From Chryseobacterium shigense (GTDB lineage Bacteria; Bacteroidota; Bacteroidia; Flavobacteriales; Weeksellaceae), in contig NZ_JACHLC010000009.1 of assembly GCF_014207845.1 (NCBI RefSeq), positions 1 to 42,886 on the forward strand: 42,886 nucleotides of DNA, given 5' to 3'. This document shows positions 24,950 through 34,824 of this stretch, piece by piece; within the stretch, counting starts at the first letter, position 1, and every line of letters starts with the position of its first letter. Made by a program: the position numbers and the translations under genes. Below the pieces are notes generated by a model that saw only the letters and a list, made by a program, of their open reading frames with translations, was not told the origin of the DNA and did no database searches.

Positions 24950-25704
24950 CAATTAAAGATCTTGGAATATTTTAGGAATCCATTGATAGCCCAATTGGCT
25001 GTATAATAAAAGGATTTGACAGTGGAGAATCCCATAAAGTCTTTGTATACCAGATACTGATCCTTAATGATATTTTTTTTGTTTCGGGAAACACTGTTTT
25101 CACGCATTCTGTACTTTGCCAGTGTCTTATTGATAGGCATTCCTTTAGGGATTACCTTTAAAAGATTCAGCCACATCACGTGATCTTCACGCTTGCTTTT
25201 TATAGGAAATAGAAATTTTCCGACTCTTTTGGTATCGTACATGGTGGAAACCGGTGCCAGTCTGCAGGTTTTCAGGAGATTGGAAAAGGTTACCACCTTA
25301 TCTGCCATAAAATCCTTTAAAACAGGCTGTAGCTGCTCATTACATCTTGAATAATTACAGTATACCAGTTCTGCGCTGTTTTCCTCCATATAATCCGTCA
25401 TGGTTTCCAGATATTCTGGATACCAGAAATCATCAGAATCAAGGAAGGCGATATACCGTCCTGTAGCTCTTTCCAGGCTGTTGTTCCTGGCATTTCCGGC
25501 ACCGCCGTTTTTCTCAAGGACCTGTAATTTTATCCTTGGGTCATTATATTTTCTTAAAACTTCTACAGTATTGTCTTTGGAAAGATCATCAGTAATCAGC
25601 CATTCCCAGTTTTCATAGGTTTGGTTTAAAACAGATTGGATCGTTTCTTCGATGAATTCAGCAGAATTGTAACAGGGAGTTATGATGGAGACAAGGTCTT
25701 TCAT
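24949..25704 (-). CDS. Family 2 glycosyltransferase
   Basis: A 251-residue GT-A enzyme. VSIITPCYNSAEFIEETIQSVL (5-26) and the nucleotide-binding WLITDDLSKDNTVE are followed by GAGNARNNSLERATG and the DxD motif FLDSDD (D89, D91). Transfer of a sugar to a growing glycan is inferred. It sits 23 bp after the acyltransferase and one base overlaps the next gene, so the three form one unit. Confidence 0.88.
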   Translation of the reverse strand: MKDLVSIITPCYNSAEFIEETIQSVLNQTYENWEWLITDDLSKDNTVEVLRKYNDPRIKLQVLEKNGGAGNARNNSLERATGRYIAFLDSDDFWYPEYLETMTDYMEENSAELVYCNYSRCNEQLQPVLKDFMADKVVTFSNLLKTCRLAPVSTMYDTKRVGKFLFPIKSKREDHVMWLNLLKVIPKGMPINKTLAKYRMRENSVSRNKKNIIKDQYLVYKDFMGFSTVKSFYYTANWAINGFLKYSKIFN

Positions 25705-25727
25705 TTGTGTTTTTACTGGGTGTAAAA

Positions 25728-26705
25728 TTATAAAAATTTTTTCTCATAAAGATGCCACGATGCAATTCCCACACCAATAACTACCAGCATACATACAAAC
25801 CCCATCAAAAAAGGATTGTAGTTTGCAAACAGTCCGAGTGTAGCAAACACCCTTATAATAGGGAAATGGAATATATAAATACCATAGGTGAAATCTCCGT
25901 ATTTTCCGAAGTTATTCAGGAATTTGAATGAATAGGCAATATAGAGTACAATAATACTGATCATAATCGGAGAGAACAGCTTGATATGCAGGATAAGGTC
26001 TATCCAAACCGTTATGATGGCAATCATAAAGAGCCTGTTTTTATATTTGATAAACTGATCAAAATGGAAGTAGACCAGCATTCCGCCAATGAAATAGCAT
26101 AATGAACCTGGAAGCTGTCTGGATACGGCAGGTCTTCCGGTCATTTCGAAATAATTGAGGAATATGAGAGAAAGGAAATACAACACAATCAGGCTGATAT
26201 TTCTGTATTTATTGTTTTTTCCGAACAGTAAAAAGATCAGAGGAACCGCTATGTAAAAGCACATCTCAATTTTAAGTGTCCAAAGAGCACCGTTTACAGC
26301 CTCGTTCCCGAATACGCCGGGAAGGTTAGGCGCCATGAAGTTCATGAAAATAGAGTTCCAGAAGAGATACTTATAAACCTTTATATCGCCAAAATAATCG
26401 GAAAAAGACAGAGTACTTACCAAACTCAGAAGAACAGTGCAGAGAAATACAACGAGTAAATAGGCGGGGACAATCCTGTTGAATCTTTTCTTGGCATAGC
26501 TTTTAAGGCTGGAAGATCTCTCGTAGCTCCTGGCAATAAGGAATCCACTGACGATGAAAAACGAAAAAACAGCAACTTCTACGGGACTGTGGGACAAAAA
26601 GTGAAGCTGACCGGAGTAGCTTAAAGTTCCCAAATGTCCTAAAAAGACAATGAAAGCAAGGAGAACACGGATGAAGTCAAAATTATTTTTCGTTATACTC
26701 TGCAT
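25728..26705 (-). CDS. Acyltransferase 3 family membrane protein (OafA-like)
   Basis: A 325-residue multi-spanning protein with about ten transmembrane segments, matching Acyltransferase family 3. The catalytic His of helix 1 is seen in VFLGHLG (H19), and FFIVSGFLIARSYERS follows. The family O-acetylates polysaccharides and LPS. With the downstream glycosyltransferase this suggests synthesis and decoration of a cell-surface glycan. Confidence 0.88.
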   Translation of the reverse strand: MQSITKNNFDFIRVLLAFIVFLGHLGTLSYSGQLHFLSHSPVEVAVFSFFIVSGFLIARSYERSSSLKSYAKKRFNRIVPAYLLVVFLCTVLLSLVSTLSFSDYFGDIKVYKYLFWNSIFMNFMAPNLPGVFGNEAVNGALWTLKIEMCFYIAVPLIFLLFGKNNKYRNISLIVLYFLSLIFLNYFEMTGRPAVSRQLPGSLCYFIGGMLVYFHFDQFIKYKNRLFMIAIITVWIDLILHIKLFSPIMISIIVLYIAYSFKFLNNFGKYGDFTYGIYIFHFPIIRVFATLGLFANYNPFLMGFVCMLVVIGVGIASWHLYEKKFL

Positions 26706-26903
26706 TTTTGTTTATTTCTGCAAAAATAGTTTTTTTAATAAAAACAGAGAGGAAACCGGAATTCAATATTTTGTTAAATAACGCCTGTTTTAAGGGTTAA
26801 TCTTTTAAAATTTTCAGAAATATACTTTATCGAAATTATTTTTCACAAAAAATAGTGATATAAATCAAAAAAATTATAATTTTAGGCCTTGAAAATTTTA
26901 TCT

Positions 26904-27374
26904 ATGAAGAAATTAGCATTACTATTTGCAGGTTTATCATTATTTGTAGCTACAGGGTGTAATGATGATGATAAGGAAATGGAGTATCCTCTTGTAGGGG
27001 TTTGGCAGCCGCTGAAGGAAGTAGTTACTACCGTAGAAACCGGTGAGGAGCCTGTTTCAGACCTTATTACATATACCGATTGTGATAAAGAAGGAAGATG
27101 GAGATTTACCTCTGAAGCGACAGGGAAAGTAACCAAAAATGGGGAAGTAGGGACAACGCCACAATGTGTTATCACATCAGATCAGAACTTTACCTATACC
27201 TATGATAGAAGTGCTAAAACAATAGTGATTAAATATCAGGGGATCGTAGAACCTTCCAATGGGAAAATAATTACCCTCGATAACACAACCCTGAACCTTG
27301 CCATAAGAGAAGAGACGCAGGATCCGACTGTATATAAAACAAGAACGTTTACAATGAGGAGAATCCCTCAATAA
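26904..27374 (+). CDS. Lipocalin-like lipoprotein
   Basis: A 156-residue lipoprotein. MKKLALLFAGLSLFVATGC is a signal peptide ending in a lipobox with Cys19, followed by an acidic DDDK stretch. The rest, with LVGVWQPLKEVV, WRFTSEATGKV, and regular beta-strand spacing, resembles the lipocalin-like domain of Bacteroidetes lipoproteins. It is exported and lipid-anchored; function is unknown. An in-frame TTG start at 26889 would add five residues, but ATG 26904 gives the ideal signal peptide. A terminator follows. Confidence 0.78.
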   Translation: MKKLALLFAGLSLFVATGCNDDDKEMEYPLVGVWQPLKEVVTTVETGEEPVSDLITYTDCDKEGRWRFTSEATGKVTKNGEVGTTPQCVITSDQNFTYTYDRSAKTIVIKYQGIVEPSNGKIITLDNTTLNLAIREETQDPTVYKTRTFTMRRIPQ

Positions 27375-27399
27375 ATATATAGTTCATACCTAAACATAG

Positions 27400-27426
27400 A
27401 TCTCATCTCAGGATGGGATTTTTTTG
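27400..27426 (+). terminator. Terminator of the lipoprotein gene
   Basis: An 8-bp stem with one wobble pair, ATCTCATC/GATGGGAT, and a TCAG loop is followed by TTTTTTTG. Confidence 0.8.
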
Positions 27427-27482
27427 TTAAAGGCATTCGTGAATTAATCTAAAATTAAAATTTACATTTCTTTTAAAATCAT

Positions 27483-27490
27483 TATTTTTG
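27483..27490 (+). promoter_or_regulatory. -7 element of leuS promoter
   Basis: TATTTTTG matches TAnnTTTG 74 bp before the leuS start. The leader includes a TCTAACATCTAA-type repeat. Confidence 0.4.
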
Positions 27491-27535
27491 TGAATCTTGA
27501 TTTGGAATTAATGGAAAAATTAGCTCTAAAATCTA

Positions 27536-27560
27536 AAGTCTAACATCTAACATCTATTAT
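27536..27560. repeat. CTAACATCTAA-type intergenic repeat
   Basis: AGTCTAACATCTAACATCTA repeats the sequence type seen at 6161-6186 and ends five bases before the leuS start. Confidence 0.8.
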
Positions 27561-27564
27561 AAAA

Positions 27565-30378
27565 GTGTTTTACGATCATCAGCAGATAGAAAAAAAGTGG
27601 CAGAAGTACTGGGAGGACAATCAGACCTATAAAACCTCCAATAACACAGATAAACCTAAATTTTATGTCCTCGATATGTTTCCGTATCCATCCGGAGCAG
27701 GGCTTCACGTAGGACATCCGCTGGGATATATTGCATCGGATATTTATGCAAGATATAAAAGACACCAGGGATTTAATGTTCTTCATCCGGTAGGATATGA
27801 CAGTTTTGGTCTTCCTGCTGAACAGTATGCAATCCAGACGGGGCAGCATCCTGCAATAACAACCGAGGAAAATATCAACAGGTATGAAGAGCAGCTGAAA
27901 AAGATCGGTTTTTCATTCGACTGGAGCAGGGAAGTGAGAACTTCAGACGCATCCTATTATAAATGGACGCAGTGGATCTTTATCGAACTGTATCATTCAT
28001 GGTACAATAAAAATACAGATAAGGCAGAACCTGTCAATACCTTAATTCAGCATTTTGAAGAAAAAGGAACCGAAGGATTGAATGCCAATCAGAATGACGA
28101 ATTAAATTTCACGGCAGAAGAATGGAAAGAGTCTTCTGACCTTGATAAAGAAGATATCCTATTAAATTACCGTCTGGCTTACAGAGCAGAAACTACAGTA
28201 AACTGGTGCCCGGCTTTGGGAACCGTACTGGCCAATGATGAGGTAAAAGACGGAAAATCAGAGAGAGGAGGATTCCCTGTATTCCAGAAGAAAATGATGC
28301 AGTGGAGCATGAGGATTTCTGCTTACTCTGAAAGATTATTACAGGGATTAAATACATTAGACTGGCCGCAGCCCCTTAAAGATTCCCAGGAATACTGGAT
28401 CGGGAAATCCCAGGGAGCACAGGTTCAGTTTAAGGTAGAAGGACATGATGAAACTATTGAAGTATTCACCACCAGACCTGATACTATTTTCGGAGCAACA
28501 TTTATGGTATTGGCCCCTGAAAATCCTTTAGTGGATACCATTACTACGGAAGCTCAGAAAGCAGAAGTAGATTCTTATATTGAAGAAACTTCCAAGAAAA
28601 CGGAAAGAGACAGGATGTCTGACGTGAAAAATGTGAGCGGAGCCTTTACGGGAAGTTATGCAATCAATCCTTTCAGTGGCGAGAAAATGCCAATCTATAT
28701 TTCAGATTATGTATTGATGGGATATGGAACAGGTGCTGTAATGGCCGTTCCTGCACATGATGAACGTGATCACAGATTTGCCAGGAAATTTAACCTTGAT
28801 ATTAAAAAGGTAGTAGATACCGATGAAGATGTTCAGGAAAAATCTTTCGATTCTAAAGATTCAGTTTGTGTGAACTCTGATTTCTTAAACGGATTGAATT
28901 ATAATGATGCCAAATCAAAAATAATTTCTGAAATCGAAAATAAAGGGATTGGCCACGGAACCACGAACTACAGACAGCGTGATGCCATTTTCTCCAGACA
29001 GCGTTACTGGGGTGAGCCGGTTCCTATATATTATAAGGAAGGAATGCCTTATACGCTTCCGGTTTCCGCTTTGCCGCTGGAGCTTCCTGAAGTTGAAAAG
29101 TATCTTCCTACCGAAGACGGAGACCCGCCATTAGGAAATGCAAAGGTATTTGCCTGGGATGAAGCCAGCCAAAAAGTTGTTTCTACCGATTGGGTTGATG
29201 ATAAAACCATATTCCCGTTAGAATTATCCACCATGCCGGGATGGGCAGGAAGCTCATGGTATTTCTTAAGATATATGGATCCGAATGATCAGGAAGTTTT
29301 TGTTAAAAAAGAACTTGCAGATTATTGGGGGCAGGTAGATTTATACATCGGAGGAAGCGAGCACGCAACCGGTCACTTATTATATTCCCGTTTCTGGAAC
29401 ATGTTCTTAAAAGACAGAGGATATATTAATAATGATGAGCCTTTCCAGAAATTGATCAATCAGGGAATGATTTTGGGGATGAGTGCATTTGTGTACAGAA
29501 TTGATGGAACCAACCAATATGTCTCCAAAAATCTTGCAGGTGATTATCAAACCCAGAAGATTCATGTAGACGTATCCTTATTAAAAGGAACTTCTGATGA
29601 ATTGGATACTGAGGCCTTCAAAGCCTGGAGACCGGATTATGCCAATGCCGAATTTATTCTGGAAGATGGAAAGTACATTACAGACCGTGAAGTAGAGAAA
29701 ATGTCCAAGTCCAAATACAATGTGGTAAACCCTGACGATATCTGTGAAGAATACGGAGCAGACGGGTTAAGACTGTATGAAATGTTCTTAGGACCTTTGG
29801 AGCAGTCAAAGCCGTGGAATACACAAGGACTTAGCGGAGTATATGGATTCCTTAAGAAATTCTGGAACCTGTATTTCAACGGAGATACTTTCGAGGTTTC
29901 CGATGAAGAGCCAACAAAAGCAGAATACAAAGTTTTGCATACCTTAATAAAGAAGGTGGTTTATGATATTGAAAACTTCTCGTTCAATACCTCTGTATCT
30001 TCATTTATGATCGCCGTGAACGAGCTGCAGAAAATAAAATGCAACAAACGCAATATTTTGGAACCGTTAGCCGTTATCATCTCTCCCTATGCGCCACACA
30101 TCTGCGAAGAACTTTGGAGTTTACTGGGGCATAATGAATCTGTTGAATTTGAGAAATTCCCTGTATTGAACGAGGAATACCTGGTAGAAGATGAAATTGA
30201 ATATCCGGTAAGTGTAAACGGTAAAATGAAGTTCAAGATTTCACTTTCCGCTCAGTTATCAGCCAAAGAAGTGGAAGATTTGGTGATTTCCGATGAAAAA
30301 GTACAATCGGTTTTAGAAGGGAAGACCCCTAAAAAAATCATCGTAGTGCATCACCGTATTGTGAATATCGTAATTTAA
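27565..30378 (+). CDS. leuS: Leucyl-tRNA synthetase
   Basis: A 937-residue class I aminoacyl-tRNA synthetase. The HIGH-type motif is HVGH (48-51), the CP1 editing domain lies around residues 225-430 with the conserved T-rich [11 protein letters not shown], and the KMSKS loop is KMSKS at 712-716. An extra segment before KMSKS (about 640-705) is the leucine-specific insertion. The protein charges tRNA-Leu and edits mischarged products. It starts with GTG at 27565; no ATG gives the family N-terminus ([15 protein letters not shown]). Confidence 0.97.
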   Translation: MFYDHQQIEKKWQKYWEDNQTYKTSNNTDKPKFYVLDMFPYPSGAGLHVGHPLGYIASDIYARYKRHQGFNVLHPVGYDSFGLPAEQYAIQTGQHPAITTEENINRYEEQLKKIGFSFDWSREVRTSDASYYKWTQWIFIELYHSWYNKNTDKAEPVNTLIQHFEEKGTEGLNANQNDELNFTAEEWKESSDLDKEDILLNYRLAYRAETTVNWCPALGTVLANDEVKDGKSERGGFPVFQKKMMQWSMRISAYSERLLQGLNTLDWPQPLKDSQEYWIGKSQGAQVQFKVEGHDETIEVFTTRPDTIFGATFMVLAPENPLVDTITTEAQKAEVDSYIEETSKKTERDRMSDVKNVSGAFTGSYAINPFSGEKMPIYISDYVLMGYGTGAVMAVPAHDERDHRFARKFNLDIKKVVDTDEDVQEKSFDSKDSVCVNSDFLNGLNYNDAKSKIISEIENKGIGHGTTNYRQRDAIFSRQRYWGEPVPIYYKEGMPYTLPVSALPLELPEVEKYLPTEDGDPPLGNAKVFAWDEASQKVVSTDWVDDKTIFPLELSTMPGWAGSSWYFLRYMDPNDQEVFVKKELADYWGQVDLYIGGSEHATGHLLYSRFWNMFLKDRGYINNDEPFQKLINQGMILGMSAFVYRIDGTNQYVSKNLAGDYQTQKIHVDVSLLKGTSDELDTEAFKAWRPDYANAEFILEDGKYITDREVEKMSKSKYNVVNPDDICEEYGADGLRLYEMFLGPLEQSKPWNTQGLSGVYGFLKKFWNLYFNGDTFEVSDEEPTKAEYKVLHTLIKKVVYDIENFSFNTSVSSFMIAVNELQKIKCNKRNILEPLAVIISPYAPHICEELWSLLGHNESVEFEKFPVLNEEYLVEDEIEYPVSVNGKMKFKISLSAQLSAKEVEDLVISDEKVQSVLEGKTPKKIIVVHHRIVNIVI

Positions 30379-30560
30379 AAAAAAATTAACATTGGGAAAT
30401 TAAAAAAAATGAGGGTTTTATTTTTTTAAGTTTCTAACTCAAATGTTAAATTTGGGAAAAATAAATAAAATATCTAAAAATAATTATTATATCGAAATCG
30501 TATTAAAATTTCTTTATCAGAAAAATGCAAAATGTTTATTTAAGACTATTGCATTTTAAT

Positions 30561-30568
30561 TAATTTTG
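30561..30568 (+). promoter_or_regulatory. Possible -7 element of exbB operon
   Basis: TAATTTTG matches TAnnTTTG 50 bp before the exbB ATG, without a well-spaced TTG. The surrounding 240-bp gap is very AT-rich. Confidence 0.35.
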
Positions 30569-30618
30569 CCTTTAATTTACACCTTGTAAAATTTTAAAAC
30601 AATATAATTTAGTTAAAT

Positions 30619-31482
30619 ATGGAAATGAATGTTTCAAAAAATGATGAGCAAGTAGTTGCTAGAAAAGCAGGAGGTTTAAACCCGGCTGTTATTATTCCTA
30701 TTCTTTTCGTTATAGGAGTTTGTATTTATTTATTCGTTCTTGGTAACCCAGGAAACTTTAAAGATGCAGAAAAACTAGGTAGTGGGTCTGTGGCTTTCTC
30801 AAGTGTTGAAGGAAAAGACATTCACCCGGAATCGTTTTTAGGTATTATCTACAAAGGAGGGGTTATCGTACCAATCTTGATTACTTTCATGATCACTGTA
30901 ATCGTTTTCTCTTTTGAAAGATATTTCGTACTAGGTAAAGCTGCCGGAAAAGGAAACTTAGACAACTTCGTAGTACAGGTAAGAAGCTTACTGAATCAAA
31001 ACAAAATTGATGAAGCTTTAGAAGAGTGTGACAGACAGCAAGGATCTGTAGGTAACGTAGTGAAAGAAGGTCTTACTACTTACAAAGCACTTTCTCATGA
31101 TACTACTTTAAATAAAGAGCAGAAAATGGTAGCGCTTAATAAAGCTATCGAAGAAGCTACAACTCTTGAAATGCCAATGCTTGAAAAGAACATGATGATT
31201 CTTTCTACATTAGGTACTGTAGCAACGCTAATCGCACTTTTAGGAACTGTAATCGGGATGATCAAAGCATTCTTCGCATTAGGTTCAGGTGGTGGTACTC
31301 CAGATGCTGCTGCACTTTCTACAGGTATCTCTGAAGCCTTGATCAACACGGCGTTAGGTATTGGTACTTCAGCTATCGCGATTATCCTTTATAACTTCTT
31401 TACATCTAAAATTGACGGATTAACTTATAAGATCGATGAGATCGCTATGAGCATCCAGCAGTCTTTCGCTGAATTCAACTAA
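30619..31482 (+). CDS. exbB: ExbB/MotA/TolQ proton-channel protein
   Basis: A 287-residue inner-membrane protein of the MotA/TolQ/ExbB family. TM1 lies around residues 24-43, TM2 around 85-110, and the two later helices around 195-220 and 235-265 include the signature GTVIGMIKAFFALG. With ExbD it forms the proton channel powering TonB-dependent uptake. It is first gene of exbB-exbD-exbD-tonB. Confidence 0.95.
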   Translation: MEMNVSKNDEQVVARKAGGLNPAVIIPILFVIGVCIYLFVLGNPGNFKDAEKLGSGSVAFSSVEGKDIHPESFLGIIYKGGVIVPILITFMITVIVFSFERYFVLGKAAGKGNLDNFVVQVRSLLNQNKIDEALEECDRQQGSVGNVVKEGLTTYKALSHDTTLNKEQKMVALNKAIEEATTLEMPMLEKNMMILSTLGTVATLIALLGTVIGMIKAFFALGSGGGTPDAAALSTGISEALINTALGIGTSAIAIILYNFFTSKIDGLTYKIDEIAMSIQQSFAEFN

Positions 31483-31544
31483 GAATTTTAGCAAGGAATT
31501 TGCATTCAATTAAAAGAAGTTTAATATTTAAATAATTCAAAACA

Positions 31545-32147
31545 ATGGCGAGAGTCAAACCAAAAAGACATGGAGTAGTGACGGATATGACGGCAATGTG
31601 TGACGTTGCTTTCCTGCTACTTACGTTCTTTATCTTGACCACTCAGTTTAAAAAACCTGACGTGGAGCAGATTAAACCGCCATCTTCAATATCAGAGAAG
31701 TTACTTCCTGATGCAAGTTTGATGACCATCAACGCGACTCCTGAAGGAAAGTTCTATTTCCAGCCGGTAGACAATGCATCAGAGAGATTACAGCTTTTAG
31801 ACAAAATGGGGCAAAAGTATAATATGACTTTTAGCAACCAGCAAAAAGCTGCATTTCAGAAAGTACAAGCAATTGGGGTTCCTATGAGCCAACTTAAAAG
31901 CTATCTCGATTTGTCAGATGAGGATCAGAAGAGTTTCAAGAGTCCTACAGGGATTCCTATGGATAGCACAAATAAGCAGTTAGTAGACTGGGTACAGCAG
32001 AGTTTGAGCGTAAATCCTGATTACAAATTAGCAATCAAAGGAGACGTTACCACTCAGTATCCAAAAGTTAAAAGCCTATTTGAAGGTTTAAGAGATATTG
32101 ATTTTCTTAAATTCTGGTTGATTACATCACAAGAAGGTAAACCATAA
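31545..32147 (+). CDS. exbD: ExbD biopolymer transport protein 1
   Basis: A 200-residue ExbD/TolR protein with the transmembrane motif TDMTAMCDVAFLLLTFFILTT (contains the proton-carrying Asp) and a periplasmic domain. It is one of two different ExbDs in this operon, the arrangement usual in Bacteroidetes. Confidence 0.93.
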   Translation: MARVKPKRHGVVTDMTAMCDVAFLLLTFFILTTQFKKPDVEQIKPPSSISEKLLPDASLMTINATPEGKFYFQPVDNASERLQLLDKMGQKYNMTFSNQQKAAFQKVQAIGVPMSQLKSYLDLSDEDQKSFKSPTGIPMDSTNKQLVDWVQQSLSVNPDYKLAIKGDVTTQYPKVKSLFEGLRDIDFLKFWLITSQEGKP

Positions 32148-32162
32148 TAATATCATTTAGAA

Positions 32163-32735
32163 ATGGCAGAAGTACAAGTACAGGAAAAAGGCGGCAAGGG
32201 CGGCAAAGTCCGTTCCAAGAAGCAGAATACCAGAGTAGATATGACTCCGATGGTGGACTTGGGTTTTCTATTGATTACCTTCTTTATGTTCACAACCACA
32301 TTCTCTAAACCGAATGTAATGGATTTGGGACTTCCGGCAAAACCTAAAAAGGACCAGCCGAAACCACCTCCAACAGAAATTAAACTTTCTAACTCAATTT
32401 CCTTATTATTGGGTAAAGACAATAAGATATTTTGGCATCAGCAGGATCCTACATCTTTAACTGATCAGAATCTTAATGAAACCACTTACGATAGAGAAGG
32501 AATTAGAAAAATAATTGAGAAAGCAAGAGCAGGCGCAGCTGACAAAACAAAATTTACTGTTATTATCAAGCCGACTGACGATGCTGTATATAAAAACTTT
32601 GTAGATATTCTTGATGAAATGGCCATTACCAAAAGCGAACAGTACGGGGTAACCGATGTGAAGCCTTGGGAAAAGGTTATTTATGATAGAAAAGTTGGGA
32701 ATAATGGAGCTGCGGCTGCACCAGCTACAAAGTAA
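32163..32735 (+). CDS. exbD: ExbD biopolymer transport protein 2
   Basis: A 190-residue ExbD with DMTPMVDLGFLLITFFMFTT. It resembles the stand-alone ExbD at 15674 more than its neighbour does, and both carry FVDILDEMAI/FVDILDNIAI and a KPWEK-type C-terminal motif. It starts 16 bp after the first ExbD. Confidence 0.93.
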   Translation: MAEVQVQEKGGKGGKVRSKKQNTRVDMTPMVDLGFLLITFFMFTTTFSKPNVMDLGLPAKPKKDQPKPPPTEIKLSNSISLLLGKDNKIFWHQQDPTSLTDQNLNETTYDREGIRKIIEKARAGAADKTKFTVIIKPTDDAVYKNFVDILDEMAITKSEQYGVTDVKPWEKVIYDRKVGNNGAAAAPATK

Positions 32736-32758
32736 TTTAACCATAAAATTGTATATCT

Positions 32759-33598
32759 ATGGCAGATGAAAATGTATACAATCAGAATCTTACTTTAGAT
32801 GAGATTGTATTTGAAAATAGAAACAAGGAATATGGTGCCTATGATCTGAGACATCAGTATCCAAGACTTCTGACAAAATCTTTTATTGTTGGAACGGCAT
32901 TATTCCTGGTTGCGGCTTTGTCTCCTTTTATTTATCTTACCATTAAGAGACTTACTGAACCGCCTAAGCAAGAAGTGAAGGCAGATTTGGTAAACATTAT
33001 TGAAGATGAGCCAATCATTGAGCAACCAAAAGAAGAAGAACCACCTCCACCACCTCCTCCGAAAGAAGAGGAAAAAATTGAGGTGATTCAGAACGTAGTT
33101 CCTGAGCCTGTAAAAGCTCCTAAGATTGAAACTCCGCCGCCGCCAATTTCTAAGCAGTTAGAAACAACGACCGGGTTAAATAATCAGGAAGGGGTGAAAG
33201 CTCCGGCTTATACACCACCGCCACCACCACCGTCTACTGGAACTAAAGCCAGTACTGCGGAAGTAAAAACAAATAACCCTAATGAGATCTACAAAGATGT
33301 AGACCAGTCTGCAGAATATCCTGGAGGTATGGGAGCATTGAGAAAGTTCCTTGGGGAAAACTTTGATACTTCTTTAATGGAAGGAGGTGAAGGTACACTT
33401 AAAGCCAAGCTTAAGTTCGTTGTAGAAAAAGATGGAACTGTTTCAGCAGTTACTATTGAAGAGAAATCTCCAAATAGCGACTTCAACAATGAAGCAATTC
33501 GTGTAGTTAAGAAACTTAAAAAATGGACTCCTGCGAAGAGAAACGGGGAGAGCGTTAGATCTTACTATAGCGTACCATTTACGATGAACTTTGAATAA
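32759..33598 (+). CDS. tonB: TonB energy-transducing protein
   Basis: A 279-residue TonB: one transmembrane helix (about 39-63), a Pro-rich, Glu/Lys-rich periplasm-spanning region with PPPPPPP stretches (about 95-160), and a C-terminal TonB domain (about 190-279) with the AEYPGGMGALRKFLGENF segment and KKLKKWTPAKRNGE. It couples the ExbBD proton channel to outer-membrane receptors. A terminator follows. Confidence 0.95.
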   Translation: MADENVYNQNLTLDEIVFENRNKEYGAYDLRHQYPRLLTKSFIVGTALFLVAALSPFIYLTIKRLTEPPKQEVKADLVNIIEDEPIIEQPKEEEPPPPPPPKEEEKIEVIQNVVPEPVKAPKIETPPPPISKQLETTTGLNNQEGVKAPAYTPPPPPPSTGTKASTAEVKTNNPNEIYKDVDQSAEYPGGMGALRKFLGENFDTSLMEGGEGTLKAKLKFVVEKDGTVSAVTIEEKSPNSDFNNEAIRVVKKLKKWTPAKRNGESVRSYYSVPFTMNFE

Positions 33599-33621
33599 GA
33601 CTTATTATTCAACATATAAAT

Positions 33622-33660
33622 AAAAAAGAGAAGCATATGCTTCTCTTTTTTATTTTTTTT
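33622..33660 (+). terminator. Terminator of the exbB-exbD-exbD-tonB operon
   Basis: A 15-bp-per-arm perfect palindrome centred on CATATG (33622-33651), followed by TATTTTTTTT. Confidence 0.88.
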
Positions 33661-33662
33661 GG

Positions 33663-33670
33663 TATTTTTG
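33663..33670 (+). promoter_or_regulatory. -7 element before the small membrane protein
   Basis: TATTTTTG matches TAnnTTTG and ends 4 bp before the ATG, so the transcript would be nearly leaderless. Confidence 0.4.
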
Positions 33671-33674
33671 TTAC

Positions 33675-33872
33675 ATGATGTTCAATTGGTTATCCTTAGT
33701 TACAGGATTATTTTATATCGTATTGGGAGTTGTAGTTATTATCTACAAATTTTTCTTTACGGTTTTGGAGCCTGTCATTGCTTATGCGATGGGTGCAGTG
33801 CTTATTCTTTATGGAATATTTAGAATCTATAGAGCAATTTCAAGAATTAAAGATTCAAGGGATGAGAAATAG
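33675..33872 (+). CDS. Small two-helix membrane protein
   Basis: A 65-residue protein with two transmembrane helices (about 5-27 and 32-53) and a short basic/acidic tail (SRIKDSRDEK). It overlaps the PstS-like start by 11 bp, indicating a shared operon. It is not recognised; it could be a helper for the PstS-like and TonB complex, which is inference. Confidence 0.75.
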   Translation: MMFNWLSLVTGLFYIVLGVVVIIYKFFFTVLEPVIAYAMGAVLILYGIFRIYRAISRIKDSRDEK

Positions 33873-34734
33873 TTTGAAGATTACGTTGCTTTCCCTGGTG
33901 AGCATCATTGCTGTAAGCTGCAAAAAAGAAGATAAATCTCCCTCTTATCACAAAGGAGATCTTACCATACTTACTGATGAGTCTTTTAAAAGTGTTACCG
34001 AAGCATTGGCGGACGGATATATGATCAATTACCCGGAAACCCACATCAAAATAGTAACCAAGAAAGAAGACCTGGCTTTCCTTGACCTGTTGAAAGACAA
34101 GGCAAGAATAACAGTTATGTCCAGAGATCTCACTCCGGAAGAGAAAAAAGCTTATGAAGAGCAGGTAGACCTGAAGTTTCTTCCCGCTAAATTTGCCGCA
34201 GACGCAGTAGTATTTGTCGTTCCAAAAGATTCCCCGAAGCAGAGTATTTCAATGGATGAAATTAAAAATGGATTAGAATCCGATGCCAAGAATTTTATTT
34301 TTGACGGAACAAACTCTAGCAACCTTAATTTTGTTGCCCAGAAATTGAAAAAACAGCCTAAAGACCTGAAATTTTCTATCATTCCAGGAAACCAGAACAT
34401 TATTGAAGAACTAGGGAAATATCCTGATAAAATAGGCGTTATCGGCCTTAATACATTCAGTCGCCCTTATGATAAGACTTCCGAGAAGCTAAGAGATATG
34501 GTGAAGATTCTTCCGATAGAAAATGAAGGAAAAATCTATACGGTTGATAATACTAATCTTCGTGAAATGACCTATCCTTTTACCCGCGTTCTTTATTTTT
34601 TAACCAATGAAGGAAACTTTAATATTGCTAACGGATTTATCAGGTATTCATGTACGCAGCTAGGTCAGATGATCGTGCAGAAAGAAGGTTTACAGCCCTA
34701 TAATATATATAAAAGGGAAGTACAAATGCGTTAA
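33862..34734 (+). CDS. PstS-like substrate-binding lipoprotein
   Basis: A 290-residue lipoprotein with MRNSLKITLLSLVSIIAVSC as the signal and lipobox (Cys20). The rest resembles the phosphate-binding PstS family: LTILTDESFKSVTEALADGY, ITVMSRDLTPEEKKAY and KFAADAVVFVVPKD, which mark both lobes. Permease and ATPase genes (pstABC) are not adjacent, so free uptake of phosphate by a standard ABC system is doubtful. It lies between tonB and a TPR gene, an arrangement I believe recurs in Flavobacteriia. The start at 33862 is chosen over upstream in-frame 33778 because it yields a complete lipobox signal. Confidence 0.82.
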   Translation: MRNSLKITLLSLVSIIAVSCKKEDKSPSYHKGDLTILTDESFKSVTEALADGYMINYPETHIKIVTKKEDLAFLDLLKDKARITVMSRDLTPEEKKAYEEQVDLKFLPAKFAADAVVFVVPKDSPKQSISMDEIKNGLESDAKNFIFDGTNSSNLNFVAQKLKKQPKDLKFSIIPGNQNIIEELGKYPDKIGVIGLNTFSRPYDKTSEKLRDMVKILPIENEGKIYTVDNTNLREMTYPFTRVLYFLTNEGNFNIANGFIRYSCTQLGQMIVQKEGLQPYNIYKREVQMR

Positions 34735-34824
34735 AAAATATTAAAATAATACATACCCCTTTAAAAAATATATTTTGGTCCAAAAATTGTGGAACATATA
34801 ACTCAAAATACAGAAAAATATAAA

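Noticed and set aside
27511..27543. 10-codon ATG frame (MEKLALKSKV) upstream of leuS as a leucine-sensing leader peptide
   Set aside because: It holds only two leucine codons and no alternative hairpins are visible; attenuation of this sort is not established for Bacteroidetes.
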